Shown: positions 1-10,767 of the stretch, piece by piece
Position numbering within the stretch: position 1 is the first letter of the stretch
How the letters are laid out: every line of letters starts with the position of its first letter
Source: Gammaproteobacteria bacterium
GTDB taxonomy: Bacteria > Pseudomonadota > Gammaproteobacteria > PS1 > Pseudothioglobaceae
Reading direction: 5' to 3'
DNA: 62,534 nucleotides
Assembly: GCA_029243595.1 (NCBI GenBank)
Contig: JAQWRQ010000047.1
Span: forward strand, 1 to 62,534
The notes under the pieces: generated by a model
What the model saw: only the letters and a program-made list of their open reading frames with translations
What the model was told of the DNA's origin: nothing
Databases searched by the model: none
Translations under genes and position numbers: made by a program

Positions 1-669
1 GTTCGTCGTGTGAAAAAACCACTTAAGGCAGGTGATGAAGTATTTATCTACTTTAATGAAAAAATCTTATCTTCTGTTGTTGACAAACCTGAATTATTAC
101 TCGATAAAAAGGATTATAGTATTTGGTTCAAACCCGCGGGTGTGTTCGCCCAAGGGTCAAAATGGGGGGATCACTGCGCACTAACACGATTGGTAGAAAA
201 ATCACTTGATAGGAATAGCTTTTTGGTACATCGACTCGATCGCGCTACCAGTGGCATTATGATGGTTGCCCATACTAAGCACGCCGCAAGAGATCTATCA
301 AAAATTTTTGCTGATCGAAAAATCAATAAAACTTATCTGGCCATTGTTGAGGGAAAATTGAGCGATGACGCTTTAACAATCGATGAAAAAATTGATGGAA
401 AACATGCGGTTAGTCACATTAAATTATTAACCCATACCAACGATAAATCACTGCTTAAAGTGCATATTGAAACTGGTAGAAAGCATCAAATAAGAAAGCA
501 TTTAAGTGGGGCTGGTTACCCTATTATCGGCGATAGACTCTACGGCAATGCGACTAAAAATTACCCAGAAGATTTACAATTACAAGCAATTCAACTTGAG
601 TTTAACTGCCCTATTAATCAGCAATTTATTCAAATTGAATTAGAGGATCAAAGAAAAATAAAGCTTTAA
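1..669 (+). CDS. RluA-family pseudouridine synthase (5' end outside window)
   Basis: Isomerises uridine to pseudouridine in rRNA or tRNA. The reading frame is open to base 1, and the codons before the GTG at position 10 (V-R-R) continue naturally into VKKPLKAGDEV, which looks like the end of an S4 RNA-binding domain. I therefore treat this as a C-terminal fragment rather than a gene starting at 10. The catalytic signature HRLDRATSG is at about residues 75-83 counted from the GTG, with its Asp as the expected nucleophile. The later GRKHQIRKHL block is the usual conserved RluA segment. Substrate (RluC-, RluD- or TruC-like) cannot be assigned from this part. The gene ends 4 bases inside the convergent lipoprotein gene. 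Confidence 0.85.
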   Translation, partial: VRRVKKPLKAGDEVFIYFNEKILSSVVDKPELLLDKKDYSIWFKPAGVFAQGSKWGDHCALTRLVEKSLDRNSFLVHRLDRATSGIMMVAHTKHAARDLSKIFADRKINKTYLAIVEGKLSDDALTIDEKIDGKHAVSHIKLLTHTNDKSLLKVHIETGRKHQIRKHLSGAGYPIIGDRLYGNATKNYPEDLQLQAIQLEFNCPINQQFIQIELEDQRKIKL

Positions 670-902
670 GAGCAATCCCTCTCAATTTCACGATCCCAAA
701 TTGCAGGAATAATAATAGTTAGACATTCAGCAACACTGAGATTTTCACAAATAGCAGGCTCATCATCTCCAAGCGGGTGTTTGTGCTTCTGCATGGTTGA
801 TTCATTGGTGTCTTTCACAACCCCATTTTGACCATTCTTCTGATCTTCACAGCCAGAAAATAGTAAAACCAATAGTAAAAAAACTTTTATCATTGTGTTC
901 AT
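666..902 (-). CDS. Small predicted lipoprotein, function unknown
   Basis: A 78-residue protein with a short hydrophobic signal segment (about residues 5-16) ending in LFSGC, a plausible lipobox with the lipidated Cys at residue 18. The mature part is short and polar, with an HKHPLGDDEPAIC stretch and three further Cys residues, one of them near the C-terminus. I do not recognise a family. The start could be the ATG at 902 or the in-frame ATG at 893. It converges on the upstream pseudouridine synthase gene with a 4-base overlap and is divergent from htpX. A real gene is likely because of the signal peptide and lipobox. Confidence 0.6.
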   Translation of the reverse strand: MNTMIKVFLLLVLLFSGCEDQKNGQNGVVKDTNESTMQKHKHPLGDDEPAICENLSVAECLTIIIPAIWDREIERDCS

Positions 903-916
903 TGTAACCCAATAGA

Positions 917-945
917 CTTGAATCTAGTTGATAATGTCCCTATCT
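917..945 (+). promoter_or_regulatory. Sigma-32-like (heat-shock) promoter before htpX
   Basis: CTTGAAT at 917-923 and CCCTATCT at 938-945, 14 bases apart, fit the sigma-32 pattern CTTGAAA - N11-16 - CCCCATNT with a C-to-T change in the -10. htpX is a known sigma-32 target in enterobacteria. The same -10 variant occurs before dnaK in this window. Confidence 0.6.
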
Positions 946-976
946 ACTAATCATTGATTAATAAACATAAAAAACC

Positions 977-1867
977 ATGAAACGAATCTTTCTATTTCTA
1001 CTGACTAACATTGCTATTATTGTTTTACTAAGTATTACGTTGAGCCTGCTTGGTGTTGAGGGTATTTTAAAAGAAAATGGCTCTGATCTTGACTTGCAAG
1101 CGCTGCTTATTTTCTCTGCTGTTTTTGGCTTTGGTGGTGCTTTTATTTCGCTACTGATTTCTAAATGGATGGCAAAACGCATGACCGGTGCCGTTGTTAT
1201 CGAATCACCGAATAATAACTTGGAAAAGCGGTTAATCGAAACGGTTGAAAAGCAGGCTAAAATTGTTGGCATTAAAATGCCAGAAGTGGCAATTTTCCCA
1301 TCCGCTTCAATGAATGCTTTTGCCACTGGTGCCAGTAAAAATAAAGCATTGGTTGCTGTCTCTCAAGGTTTATTAGACTCAATGAGTCAGGGTGAGATTG
1401 AGGCAGTGGTTGGCCATGAAATGAGCCATGTGGCGAATGGTGATATGGTGACTTTGACTTTAATACAAGGTGTGGTAAATACGTTTGTAATTTTCTTCTC
1501 ACGAGTGATTGGTCATATTGTTGATCGTGTTATTCTGAAAAACAATCGAGGCCATGGTATTGGTTATTTTATAACCACCTTATTTGCGCAAATTGTTCTA
1601 TCAATCTTGGCATCTACTATTGTTATGTATGTTTCTAGAAAGCGTGAGTTTGTCGCTGATACGGGCGGTGCAGATTTAGCCGGCCATCAAAACATGATTA
1701 ATGCACTCAAGCGCTTAGGCCAAGTAGAGCCAGAAGCGTTGCCTGAGCAAATGGCAGCCTTTGGTATTGATGATAAAAAAGGCTTTGTTTCATGGTTTTC
1801 ATCGCATCCACCGATTGAAGACAGAATTGCAGCATTAGAAAAGCGCGCAATGAACGAAAAAGGATAA
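977..1867 (+). CDS. htpX: Membrane zinc protease HtpX
   Basis: Integral-membrane M48 zinc metalloprotease that degrades misfolded membrane proteins, partly overlapping in role with FtsH. At 296 residues it has the usual length. Two N-terminal membrane segments (about 3-25 and 42-62) precede the zinc motif HEMSH at 147-151. Two further membrane segments follow (about 160-180 and 195-220), and then the third zinc ligand Glu224 in RKREFVAD. The C-terminal SSHPPIEDRIAAL block is typical. It lies 3 bases upstream of map, so the two are probably co-transcribed. A sigma-32-like promoter lies 32 bases upstream, which matches the heat-shock role. Confidence 0.96.
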   Translation: MKRIFLFLLTNIAIIVLLSITLSLLGVEGILKENGSDLDLQALLIFSAVFGFGGAFISLLISKWMAKRMTGAVVIESPNNNLEKRLIETVEKQAKIVGIKMPEVAIFPSASMNAFATGASKNKALVAVSQGLLDSMSQGEIEAVVGHEMSHVANGDMVTLTLIQGVVNTFVIFFSRVIGHIVDRVILKNNRGHGIGYFITTLFAQIVLSILASTIVMYVSRKREFVADTGGADLAGHQNMINALKRLGQVEPEALPEQMAAFGIDDKKGFVSWFSSHPPIEDRIAALEKRAMNEKG

Positions 1868-1870
1868 ATA

Positions 1871-2647
1871 ATGGCTATTGATATTAAATCAGCAGATGAG
1901 ATTGAAAAAATGCGTGTAGCTGGCCGACTGGCTGCTGATGTACTTGACATGATCACACCACAAGTTAAGGCTGGTATTACTACTGATGAGTTAGACAAGA
2001 CGTGTCATGACTATATTGTCAATGTGCAAGACGCCATTCCAGCACCGCTTAACTATCACGGCTTTCCAAAGTCAATTTGTACCAGTGTTAACAACGTGGT
2101 GTGCCACGGCATCCCAGGTGATAAAAAACTCAAAAAAGGTGATATTGTTAATATCGATATCACTGTGATTAAGGACGGCTACCACGGTGATACCTCAAAG
2201 ATGTTTATCATTGGTAAGTCAAGTGTTAAGGCGCAACGTATTTGTAGAATTGCACAAGAGTGTTTATATATCGGTATTAAAAAAGTTAAGCCAGGTGCTA
2301 ACTTAGGTGAGATTGGCAAGGCTATTGGCGCACACACGACTCAAAATAACTGCTCTGTGGTGCGTGATTACTGTGGTCATGGCATTGGTTCAAAGTTTCA
2401 CACTGAACCGCAAGTGATACATTACGATGATGGCGCTGTTGATAAAAGCCCAGTCTTAGAAGCGGGAATGACCTTCACTATTGAGCCAATGGTTAATCTG
2501 GGTGGGTTTGAAGTTGCCACCTCTAAAGTTGACGGTTGGACAGTTACTACTAAAGATCGCTCACTTTCTGCACAATGGGAGCATACTATTTTAGTCACTG
2601 AAGATGGTTATGAAATACTCACTCTTAGAGAGGAAGAGTCGGTATAA
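1871..2647 (+). CDS. map: Type I methionine aminopeptidase
   Basis: Removes the initiator Met from new proteins after deformylation. It has 258 residues, about the length of the E. coli enzyme. The five metal ligands are all present: Asp96, Asp107, His170, Glu205 and Glu237. The catalytic His region YHGF is at 62-65. It follows htpX by 3 bases. In gammaproteobacteria map more often sits with rpsB-tsf or glnD, so the htpX linkage is a local feature. I see no sign of an N-terminal zinc-finger extension. Confidence 0.97.
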   Translation: MAIDIKSADEIEKMRVAGRLAADVLDMITPQVKAGITTDELDKTCHDYIVNVQDAIPAPLNYHGFPKSICTSVNNVVCHGIPGDKKLKKGDIVNIDITVIKDGYHGDTSKMFIIGKSSVKAQRICRIAQECLYIGIKKVKPGANLGEIGKAIGAHTTQNNCSVVRDYCGHGIGSKFHTEPQVIHYDDGAVDKSPVLEAGMTFTIEPMVNLGGFEVATSKVDGWTVTTKDRSLSAQWEHTILVTEDGYEILTLREEESV

Positions 2648-2664
2648 AAACACTGTCATGTCTG

Positions 2665-2673
2665 TGCTAAAAT
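2665..2673 (+). promoter_or_regulatory. Extended -10 promoter element before the DUF502 gene
   Basis: TGCTAAAAT at 2665-2673 in the map-DUF502 gap matches an extended -10 (TGN-TAAAAT). The start codon is 28 bases after it. The same element recurs before rnd and, on the minus strand, before the asnB-like gene. No good -35 is visible. Confidence 0.4.
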
Positions 2674-2701
2674 AATGCTTTTGTTATTAAGTGACTAAGC
2701 G

Positions 2702-3295
2702 TTGAAAAACCTAAGAAACTATTTTATTTCTGGCTTACTTTTTTGGATTCCATTAGGGTTAAGTATTGTTGTTATTAAATTCTTTTTAGAATTGGTTAAT
2801 GACATTGTTCCGCCTGAATATCTACCTGAAGCGTTATTCAATCTAGAAAATGTTATTCCTGGTTCTGGCATTGTTTGGGTAATCCTAATTATGCTCATTA
2901 CTGGTGTATTGGTTAATAATTTTATCGGCCGAAAAATATTAGAACTTTGGGATAAATTACTCAATAAAATCCCAGGTTTTAGGGGGGTCTATAATGCCTT
3001 AAAACAGCTTTCAGATACGGTTCTTAGTCCATCTGGGGATAGCTTTAAAAAAGCAGTATTGGTTGAGTACCCGCGTAAAGGGCTATGGACGATTGCCTTT
3101 CAAACAGGCAATTATCGTGGTGAGGTTGAGAAAAAAATTGGTGAAGAGATTATCAATATTTATGTACCGACTACGCCCAACCCAACCTCTGGTTTTTTTA
3201 TCATGCTACCAAAAGATGATGTAATTGAGCTAGATATGAGTGTTGATGAAGCATTTAAACTAATTATTTCTACTGGTGTTGTTGCACCAAACTAA
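2702..3295 (+). CDS. DUF502 family membrane protein
   Basis: A 197-residue inner-membrane protein of the DUF502 family, function unknown. It has two hydrophobic segments (about 7-30 and 52-73), separated by a short loop with PPEYLPEAL. A soluble domain follows, with the conserved-looking GFRGVYNALKQL, VLVEYPRKG and TTPNPTSGFFIMLP blocks. The start is TTG at 2702; there is no upstream in-frame ATG and the N-terminus KNLRNYFISGLL is typical of the family. DUF502 genes commonly sit directly before aspS in gammaproteobacteria, as here (30-base gap), so co-transcription is likely, but this does not reveal a role. Confidence 0.85.
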   Translation: MKNLRNYFISGLLFWIPLGLSIVVIKFFLELVNDIVPPEYLPEALFNLENVIPGSGIVWVILIMLITGVLVNNFIGRKILELWDKLLNKIPGFRGVYNALKQLSDTVLSPSGDSFKKAVLVEYPRKGLWTIAFQTGNYRGEVEKKIGEEIINIYVPTTPNPTSGFFIMLPKDDVIELDMSVDEAFKLIISTGVVAPN

Positions 3296-3325
3296 ACAAA
3301 ATTAAATAAAGGTAAAAGACAAGTT

Positions 3326-5077
3326 ATGAGAACAAATTATTGTGGTGAACTAAGTAAGGACAATATCGATCAAACCGTTGAAATTTGCGGCTGGGTAAAT
3401 CGTAGACGTGATCATGGCGGTGTGATCTTTTTAGACATGCGTGATAAGCGCGGTATTGCGCAAGTGGTTATCAACCCTGATAATGCTGATTTTGAACTGG
3501 CTGAATCTATTCGTAATGAGTTTGTCTTAAAAATTACTGGTCAAGTTATTGCCAGAGGCGAAGGCTTGGTTAACCCAAAATTAGCCACTGGTGAAATTGA
3601 AATTGTTGCTGATCGTATTGAGATTCTCAACGCTTCAAAGCCGGTTCCATTTCAGATTGACTCAACAGATACTTCGGAAGAGGTTCGCCTTAAATATCGT
3701 TACTTAGATTTACGACGTGATGAAATGCAACAGCGCTTGCGCTTGCGTTCAAAGGTGACTCACTTCATGCGTGAATTTATGGATGAAAACGATTTCTTGG
3801 ATATTGAAACGCCTTTTTTAACCAAAGCCACACCTGAAGGTGCACGTGATTATTTAGTGCCTTCACGTACTCACCCGGGTGAATTTTTTGCCCTACCGCA
3901 ATCACCGCAGTTATTTAAACAATTGTTAATGATGTCGGGTTTTGAGCGTTATTATCAAATTGTTAAATGTTTTAGAGATGAGGATTTGCGCGCTGATCGC
4001 CAGCCAGAATTCACCCAGCTTGATGTTGAAACTTCATTTATGAATGAAGATGAAATCATGGCGATGATGGAAGAGATGACACGCGGTATGTTTAAGTCTG
4101 CAATTGATGTTGATTTGCCTGCTGAATTTCCAACCATTACTTATGCAGATGCCATGCACCTATATGGTGTTGATCGCCCTGATATGCGTATTCCAATGCA
4201 AATTACCGATATGGATGAGCTAATGCAAGGTGTCGATTTTAAAGTATTCTCTGGCCCTGCCAGTCATGATGACTCTCGAGTTGCCGCATTACGCGTACCA
4301 GGTGGTGCAACTATCAGTCGTAAGCAGATTGACAAGTACACCAAATACGTCAGTATTTATGGTGCTAAAGGTTTGGCTTATATCAAGCTGAATGAAGATG
4401 GTCCAGCCTCACCAATTTTAAAATTCTTAGGCGATGAGGTTACTGCTAAAGCAATTGAAATGACAGGCGCACAAACGGGTGATATTATTTTCTTCGGTGC
4501 TGATAAAACCAAGATTGTAAATGAAGCTTTGGGTAATTTACGTGAACAGTTGGCTAAAGACCTAGATCTATTTGATAAACAATGGGCGCCAATCTGGGTA
4601 ATCGACTTCCCAATGTTTGATGCTAATGATGATGGCTCTTTAAGCGCTATTCACCATCCGTTTACCGCACCAAGTGTTGATGCTAAAACCTTAGAGGGTA
4701 CGGCTGCTACTGCACTTTCTCGCGCTTACGACTTAGTTATTAACGGCTCTGAAGTAGGTGGTGGCTCTATTCGTATCCATCAGGTTGAAATGCAACAAAC
4801 CGTATTAAAGCTTTTAGGTATTTCTGATGACGAAGCTAAGGACAAATTTGGCTTCTTACTCGATGCACTTGAATATGGTTGCCCTCCTCATGGTGGCATG
4901 GCATTTGGTCTTGACCGCTTAGTGATGATTATGACGGGTGCAGACTCGATTCGTGAAGTGATTGCTTTCCCTAAAACTCAAACAGCTGCTTGCTTATTAA
5001 CCGATGCACCTGCTAGCGTACCAAGAAAAGTACTTAGAGAACTTAGCGTTAAAGTAAGTCTGCCAGAAAAAGACTAA
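3326..5077 (+). CDS. aspS: Aspartyl-tRNA synthetase
   Basis: Charges tRNA-Asp with aspartate. The 583-residue bacterial-type enzyme has an N-terminal OB-fold anticodon-binding domain (about 1-105, [10 protein letters not shown]). The class II catalytic core follows, with motif 2 in [19 protein letters not shown] (about 216-235), the bacterial GAD insertion (about 290-400) and motif 3 [10 protein letters not shown] near residue 530. The window also encodes GatCAB, so this enzyme could be non-discriminating and also make Asp-tRNA-Asn for transamidation. That depends on whether the genome has asnS, which cannot be judged here. nadA follows 16 bases later. Confidence 0.97.
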   Translation: MRTNYCGELSKDNIDQTVEICGWVNRRRDHGGVIFLDMRDKRGIAQVVINPDNADFELAESIRNEFVLKITGQVIARGEGLVNPKLATGEIEIVADRIEILNASKPVPFQIDSTDTSEEVRLKYRYLDLRRDEMQQRLRLRSKVTHFMREFMDENDFLDIETPFLTKATPEGARDYLVPSRTHPGEFFALPQSPQLFKQLLMMSGFERYYQIVKCFRDEDLRADRQPEFTQLDVETSFMNEDEIMAMMEEMTRGMFKSAIDVDLPAEFPTITYADAMHLYGVDRPDMRIPMQITDMDELMQGVDFKVFSGPASHDDSRVAALRVPGGATISRKQIDKYTKYVSIYGAKGLAYIKLNEDGPASPILKFLGDEVTAKAIEMTGAQTGDIIFFGADKTKIVNEALGNLREQLAKDLDLFDKQWAPIWVIDFPMFDANDDGSLSAIHHPFTAPSVDAKTLEGTAATALSRAYDLVINGSEVGGGSIRIHQVEMQQTVLKLLGISDDEAKDKFGFLLDALEYGCPPHGGMAFGLDRLVMIMTGADSIREVIAFPKTQTAACLLTDAPASVPRKVLRELSVKVSLPEKD

Positions 5078-5093
5078 ACAATAAACAAGTAGC

Positions 5094-6041
5094 GTGTCAA
5101 TTCAAGATCAAATAAAAGCCGAGCTCAAGGCTCGCAACGCTGTATTGGTTGCGCATTATTATGTTAGTGGTGATTTACAAACCCTAGCAGAAGAAAGTGG
5201 TGGTTTTGTTTCTGATTCATTAGAAATGGCGCGCTTTGGGCAAAACTGCGATGCAGATACTATCATTGTTGCGGGTGTTAAATTTATGGGTGAAACGGCC
5301 AAGATCCTCTCTCCTGAAAAAACCATTTTAGTACTTGATGAGGCCGCTACTTGCTCTTTAGATGAAGATTGCCCAATCGATGAATTTTCTAAATTTTGTG
5401 ACCAGCATCCCGATCGAAAAGTGGTGGTTTATGCCAACACATCAGCTGAGGTAAAGGCGCGAGCAGACTGGGTGGTCACTTCAGGCAGTGCGTTAACGGT
5501 TGCCAAGCATTTACGCAAACAAGGTGAAAAAATTCTTTGGGCGCCTGACAAGCACCTAGGCAACTATGTGCAAACACAAACTGGTGCTGATATGCTTTTA
5601 TGGCAGGGCTCTTGCGTAGTGCACGAACGCTTTAAAGCAGACGCCTTACAAGCTTTAAAAAACAAACATCCCGAAGCGGCTATATTAGTACACCCAGAAT
5701 CACCACAATCAGTGGTTGATTTAGCCGATGTAGTAGGCTCTACCACTGCACTCATTAACGCTGTAAAAGATAGAGAAGAATCTACTTTTATCATTGCCAC
5801 TGACAATGGTATTTTTCACAAAATGCACGAAGTCGCGCCACACAAAAAACTGATTGAAGCCCCTACCATGGGGGCAGGTGCAGACTGTGAATCTTGCGCC
5901 CATTGTGAGTGGATGGCAATGAATACTTTAGACAACTGTCTTGATGTTTTAAAAACTGGTAAAAATGAAATATTAATTGAATCCAGTATTGCTAAAAAAG
6001 CACAACAATCTATACAAAAATTACTCGACTTTACTGCATAA
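5094..6041 (+). CDS. nadA: Quinolinate synthase
   Basis: Condenses iminoaspartate with dihydroxyacetone phosphate to quinolinate in de novo NAD synthesis. The protein has 315 residues and starts at a GTG. The [4Fe-4S] cluster ligands can be placed by family comparison at Cys87 (AATC), Cys174 (GSC) and Cys271, the last Cys of a CxxCxxC (265-271). The substrate-binding AHYYV (20-24) and the AxTSAEVKA segment are present. It follows aspS closely, and nadB and nadC are not in the window. The Fe-S cluster makes it one of several oxygen-sensitive enzymes here, with IspG, LeuC, RlmN and DinG. Confidence 0.96.
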   Translation: MSIQDQIKAELKARNAVLVAHYYVSGDLQTLAEESGGFVSDSLEMARFGQNCDADTIIVAGVKFMGETAKILSPEKTILVLDEAATCSLDEDCPIDEFSKFCDQHPDRKVVVYANTSAEVKARADWVVTSGSALTVAKHLRKQGEKILWAPDKHLGNYVQTQTGADMLLWQGSCVVHERFKADALQALKNKHPEAAILVHPESPQSVVDLADVVGSTTALINAVKDREESTFIIATDNGIFHKMHEVAPHKKLIEAPTMGAGADCESCAHCEWMAMNTLDNCLDVLKTGKNEILIESSIAKKAQQSIQKLLDFTA

Positions 6042-6083
6042 AAGGTAAAATCTCAATTACTCATATTCCCGGAGACATCGAAC

Positions 6084-6824
6084 ATGGCAGGACACTCTAA
6101 ATGGCACAACATTCAACACCGAAAAGGTGCGCAAGATGCCAAGCGTGGTAAGGTATTTACCAAATTAATTAAAGAAATTGTAATTGCTGCTAAAGCTGGT
6201 GGTGGTGTTATTGAAAACAACCCTGGGTTACGCATGGTGATTGACAAAGCCTTAGCCGCTAACATGAAACGAGACACCATCGAAAACGCAGTTAAGCGTG
6301 GTAGTGGTGATTTAGAAGGTGAAAACTACGATGAGGTGCGTTATGAAGGTTACGGCTTAGGTGGTACAGCCATCATGGTTGACACCTTAACAGATAATCG
6401 TAACCGAACTGTGGCTGATGTGCGCCATGCATTTACTAAGCATGGTGGCAACTTGGGAACAGACGGTTCAGTGGCTTATTTATTCAACAAGCAAGGTTTT
6501 ATCAGCTTCGCCTCAGGTGATGAAGATCAAATTATGGAAGCCGCACTAGATGCAGGCGCAGAAGATGTAATTAGCAATGACGATGGTTCAATTGATGTAA
6601 TTACAACACCTGAAGATTTCTTTACGGTTAAAGATGCATTATCTGATGCAGGGCTTGAGGCAAGCCATGCTGAAGTAACCATGGAGCCAGCCAACCGTGT
6701 TGAGCTTAATTTGGGCGATGCAGAAAAATTCATGAGACTGATTGACCGCTTAGAAGACTTAGACGACACTCAAGAGGTTTATCACAATGCTGATATTTCA
6801 GATGAGGTAATGGCGCAATTATGA
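6084..6824 (+). CDS. yebC: YebC/PmpR family protein
   Basis: Member of the YebC/TACO1 family, described as a DNA-binding regulator (PmpR) in some bacteria and as a translation factor helping ribosomes through difficult sequences in others. The 246-residue protein begins with the family hallmark [20 protein letters not shown], followed by the three-domain pattern to the end. A reasonable ribosome-binding site (GGAGA) lies 9 bases before the ATG, and TAAAAT at 6045-6050 could be a -10 box. In E. coli yebC sits with ruvCAB. Here it instead overlaps purL by 4 bases (ATGA), suggesting translational coupling. Confidence 0.95.
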   Translation: MAGHSKWHNIQHRKGAQDAKRGKVFTKLIKEIVIAAKAGGGVIENNPGLRMVIDKALAANMKRDTIENAVKRGSGDLEGENYDEVRYEGYGLGGTAIMVDTLTDNRNRTVADVRHAFTKHGGNLGTDGSVAYLFNKQGFISFASGDEDQIMEAALDAGAEDVISNDDGSIDVITTPEDFFTVKDALSDAGLEASHAEVTMEPANRVELNLGDAEKFMRLIDRLEDLDDTQEVYHNADISDEVMAQL

Positions 6825-9800
6825 TCCATATTCACCAAGGCATTAGCGCACTTGGTGCGTTTAAAGCCCAAGCTCTACAAGTAAAAATATCTCAAGCACA
6901 ATCTGGGCTAAAGCTATTGGGTGCTGAATTTATTCATTTATCTAACCTTGATGAAGCACTAACAAGTAAAGAGAGTGATCATTTAGATCACTTGCTTTCT
7001 TATTCAGCCAATTTATCTGTTGATAATGCGAAATCAAGCATTGTTATTATCCCTAGATTGGGCACGATATCCCCTTGGTCATCTAAGGCGACTGATATTA
7101 TGCATTTGTGTGATATCAATAAAATTAACCGTATCGAGCGTGCAACTGCTTATCACTTTAACGATACCATTAATCAAAAATCAGAAGTTTTGGCTATTAT
7201 CATGGACAAGATGACTGAATCAGTTTTGGAGTCAATGAGTGATGCTCACAGTATTTTTGATAATTTCGAGCCAAAACCATTTTCCAGTGTTGATATCCTT
7301 ACACAAGGAAAATCAGCCCTAGAACACACAAACACCGAATTAGGCTTGGCACTCAGTGTTGGTGAAATTGATTATTTAGTTGATAGCTTTACTCAGTTAG
7401 AACGCAACCCAACCGACATTGAACTAATGATGTTTGCTCAAGCCAATTCTGAGCATTGTCGCCACAAGATTTTTAATGCTGATTGGACCATTGATAATAC
7501 CGAGCAAGCTAAGAGCTTATTCTCGATGATTCGCAATACTTACCATAAACATCCTGAAGGGCTTTTGAGTGTTTATTCAGACAACTCTGCCGTTATGGCA
7601 GGCTATGATGGTGAGCGTTTTTATGCCGACCAAGATGGCAAATATGTCAGCTCAAACGAACATCGTGCCATTTTAATGAAAGTAGAAACTCACAATCACC
7701 CTACCGCTATTGCGCCGCATCCAGGTGCGGCAACTGGGTCAGGTGGCGAGATTCGTGATGAAGGCGCAACTGGTCAGGGTTCAAAACCTAAAGTTGGCTT
7801 GTGTGGTTTCAGTGTGTCAAACCTTAAAATTAAAGACGCTGAACAGCCTTGGGAAGTTGAGCACGGCAAGCCTTCTCAAATTGTATCAGCACTTGATATT
7901 ATGCTGGAAGGCCCTATTGGTGCCGCCGCCTTCAACAATGAATTTGGCCGTCCAAATACCTTGGGCTACTTTAGAAGCTATGAACAGCAAACTCCTGATG
8001 GTGATGTACGTGGCTATCATAAGCCAATTATGCTTGCCGGTGGCCTTGGACACATCCAAGAGCAACATATTATAAAAGGTGAGATTCCTGTTGGTAGTAA
8101 GATTATTGTCCTCGGTGGCCCGGCTATGCTGATCGGCTTAGGCGGTGGTGCTGCATCATCCATTAAGAGTGGTGAACAAAGTGAAGATTTAGACTTTGCC
8201 TCAGTTCAACGTGCCAACCCTGAAATGGAGCGACGCGCCCAAGAGGTGATTGACCGATGTGCCAACCTAGGTAGTGACAACCCTATTATTTCAATTCATG
8301 ATATTGGCGCTGGCGGATTATCAAACGGCCTTCCAGAATTGGTTAATGACTCTGGACGTGGTGGTCGGTTTGAGCTGCGCAACATTCCTAATGATGACAA
8401 CCAAATGTCACCACTTGAAATTTGGTGTAACGAATCACAAGAGCGCTATGTTCTTGCCATTGCCCCATCTAGCTTGGAATTATTCAACGACATTTGTGAG
8501 CGTGAACGCGCACCATTTGCCGTATTAGGTGAATCTACCAAAGAGCAAGAATTGGTTCTTAGTGATGAGCTATTTGCAGACACACCCATTGATATGCCAA
8601 TGTCTGTTTTATTAGGTAATCCACCTAAGGTGAGCATTGACGCCGTCACACAAGATATCAACCTTAATCCATTAGACACCAGCAACATCAACCTTAGTGA
8701 TGCAGTTAGTAGGATTTTACAACTACCCACTGTAGCCAGTAAAAACTTCCTAATCACTATTGGTGATCGCAGTGTTACCGGTATGGTGGCACGTGATCAG
8801 TTTGTAGGTCCGTGGCAAGTGCCAGTGGCTGATTGCGCTATTTCTGTTTCTGATTATGTTGGTTTTAAAGGCGAGATTATGTCTTTGGGTGAGCGTACGC
8901 CACTTGCTTTATGCGATGCTAACGCTGCAGCACGTATGACCATTGGTGAATCGTTAACCAATATGATGGGCGGCTATGTTGAAGATATTCACGATATTAG
9001 CCTAAGTGCTAACTGGATGAGTGCCAGTGGTCATAAAGGTGAAGACGTTAAATTATTTGAAGCAGTCAAAGCCGTTGGTATGGACTTGTGCCCAGACCTA
9101 GGTTTAACGGTACCGGTTGGTAAAGACTCTATGAGCATGAAAAGCTCGTGGCAAGATGACAATGGTAACGACCAATCAGTCACCTCACCTTTATCACTGA
9201 TTGTTACCGCTTTTTCAAAAACGCCTGATGTTAGATTACAACAAACCCCACTGCTCGATACAGAGTCAGATTCTGCATTACTACTAATTGATTTAGGCTT
9301 GGGTCAAAATAGAATGGGTGGTTCATGCTTGGCACAAGTTTACAATCAAGTGGGTGATATCGCGCCAAACCTTGATGACAGCGCCGCATTCAAATCATTC
9401 TTCACGGTCATTAATCAGCTAAATAAAGATGGCTTAATTAGTGCTTATCATGATCGAAGTGATGGTGGTGTAATCACCACTTTATTAGAAATGGCCTTTG
9501 CCTCACATTGTGGATTAAACATTACAACAGACGCTAGCATTGAAAATTTATTCAATGAAGAATTGGGTTGTGTTATTCAGGTTAAGTCTAAAAATAAACA
9601 AGCGGTTAATGATGCACTGACTGCTGCAGGGCTTGAGTCTTACACGCATGCAATTGCAACTATTAATGATTTAGATACAATTGAAATCATCACTGATGGA
9701 AAATCTGTTTATAGTCAATCTCGATCTGAATTACACTCACTTTGGTCATCAACTTCATTTGAGATTGCCAAACTAAGAGACAATCCAGAATGTGCACAGC

Positions 9801-10654
9801 AAGAATTTGACAGTGTTAGTCAAACTACAGATGGCATTAAAACTGATCTAAGCTTTGACCTAAATCAATCTATTGTTGCACCTTATATTAAAACCAACGT
9901 TAAACCTAAAATTGCCATCCTTAGAGAGCAAGGTGTTAACGGACAAGTTGAAATGGGCGCTGCCTTCACTAAGGCTGAATTTGATGCGATTGATGTGCAC
10001 ATGAGTGATATCCTCTCTGGCAGGGTATCGTTAGCAGAATTCAAAGGTTTGGTGGCTTGTGGTGGCTTTTCGTATGGTGACGTACTCGGTGCTGGTAGAG
10101 GTTGGGCAAGTTCGATTTTATATAATGCTCGCGCTAAAGATGAGTTTGAGGCCTTCTTTAACCGTGAAGATAGCTTTGCATTAGGCGTGTGTAACGGCTG
10201 TCAGATGATTTCGAATTTAACGCAAATTATCCCTGGCGCACAAAATTGGCCAAGTTTCTCTCGCAATGTGTCTGAGCAATTTGAAGCGCGCTTTTCAAGC
10301 GTTAAAATTGGTGAATCAAATTCAATTTTCCTAAATGGTATGGCAGGTTCAACCATGCCAATTGCCATTGCACATGGTGAAGGTAGAGCGAGTTTTAATG
10401 GCGATAGTGCTAATAATATAGCGTTGCAATACGTTGATCACAGTGGTGACATTACTCAAAATTACCCTCATAATCCAAATGGATCAGACTTGGCAACTGC
10501 CGGTGTGACTAATGATTCTGGACGCGTTACCATCATGATGCCGCATCCTGAGCGAGTGTTCAGAGCCGTGCAAAACTCACACCACCCTAAAGATTGGGAT
10601 GAGCGTAGCCCATGGATGAGAATGTTTGAGAATGCTAGAACTTGGGTTGATTAA
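6821..10654 (+). CDS. purL: Phosphoribosylformylglycinamidine synthase, single chain
   Basis: Fourth step of purine synthesis: converts FGAR, glutamine and ATP to FGAM. At 1277 residues it is the large proteobacterial form. It has an N-terminal PurS-like region (about 1-150), then two AIR-synthase-like halves with the ATP-site segment [19 protein letters not shown] (about 290-310), and a C-terminal class I glutamine amidotransferase. The glutaminase triad can be placed at Cys1124 (GVCNGC), His1242 and Glu1244 (HPER). The start overlaps the yebC stop. It is followed by a 209-base gap that holds a strong hairpin but no gene. Confidence 0.97.
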   Translation: MIHIHQGISALGAFKAQALQVKISQAQSGLKLLGAEFIHLSNLDEALTSKESDHLDHLLSYSANLSVDNAKSSIVIIPRLGTISPWSSKATDIMHLCDINKINRIERATAYHFNDTINQKSEVLAIIMDKMTESVLESMSDAHSIFDNFEPKPFSSVDILTQGKSALEHTNTELGLALSVGEIDYLVDSFTQLERNPTDIELMMFAQANSEHCRHKIFNADWTIDNTEQAKSLFSMIRNTYHKHPEGLLSVYSDNSAVMAGYDGERFYADQDGKYVSSNEHRAILMKVETHNHPTAIAPHPGAATGSGGEIRDEGATGQGSKPKVGLCGFSVSNLKIKDAEQPWEVEHGKPSQIVSALDIMLEGPIGAAAFNNEFGRPNTLGYFRSYEQQTPDGDVRGYHKPIMLAGGLGHIQEQHIIKGEIPVGSKIIVLGGPAMLIGLGGGAASSIKSGEQSEDLDFASVQRANPEMERRAQEVIDRCANLGSDNPIISIHDIGAGGLSNGLPELVNDSGRGGRFELRNIPNDDNQMSPLEIWCNESQERYVLAIAPSSLELFNDICERERAPFAVLGESTKEQELVLSDELFADTPIDMPMSVLLGNPPKVSIDAVTQDINLNPLDTSNINLSDAVSRILQLPTVASKNFLITIGDRSVTGMVARDQFVGPWQVPVADCAISVSDYVGFKGEIMSLGERTPLALCDANAAARMTIGESLTNMMGGYVEDIHDISLSANWMSASGHKGEDVKLFEAVKAVGMDLCPDLGLTVPVGKDSMSMKSSWQDDNGNDQSVTSPLSLIVTAFSKTPDVRLQQTPLLDTESDSALLLIDLGLGQNRMGGSCLAQVYNQVGDIAPNLDDSAAFKSFFTVINQLNKDGLISAYHDRSDGGVITTLLEMAFASHCGLNITTDASIENLFNEELGCVIQVKSKNKQAVNDALTAAGLESYTHAIATINDLDTIEIITDGKSVYSQSRSELHSLWSSTSFEIAKLRDNPECAQQEFDSVSQTTDGIKTDLSFDLNQSIVAPYIKTNVKPKIAILREQGVNGQVEMGAAFTKAEFDAIDVHMSDILSGRVSLAEFKGLVACGGFSYGDVLGAGRGWASSILYNARAKDEFEAFFNREDSFALGVCNGCQMISNLTQIIPGAQNWPSFSRNVSEQFEARFSSVKIGESNSIFLNGMAGSTMPIAIAHGEGRASFNGDSANNIALQYVDHSGDITQNYPHNPNGSDLATAGVTNDSGRVTIMMPHPERVFRAVQNSHHPKDWDERSPWMRMFENARTWVD

Positions 10655-10767
10655 ATTTCTAAAATTTTGGAAATAATGCAAATCGAATAAATATCGCCTT
10701 GATACAAACCCTGTCTGCACTAAAAAACGCCAAAAATAGTAAAAAAATACCCTTAAAAACAGCTTGT

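Noticed and set aside
958-1326. 122-codon minus-strand open frame overlapping htpX
   Set aside because: Lies antisense to the htpX coding region and would use up its promoter; no family resemblance.
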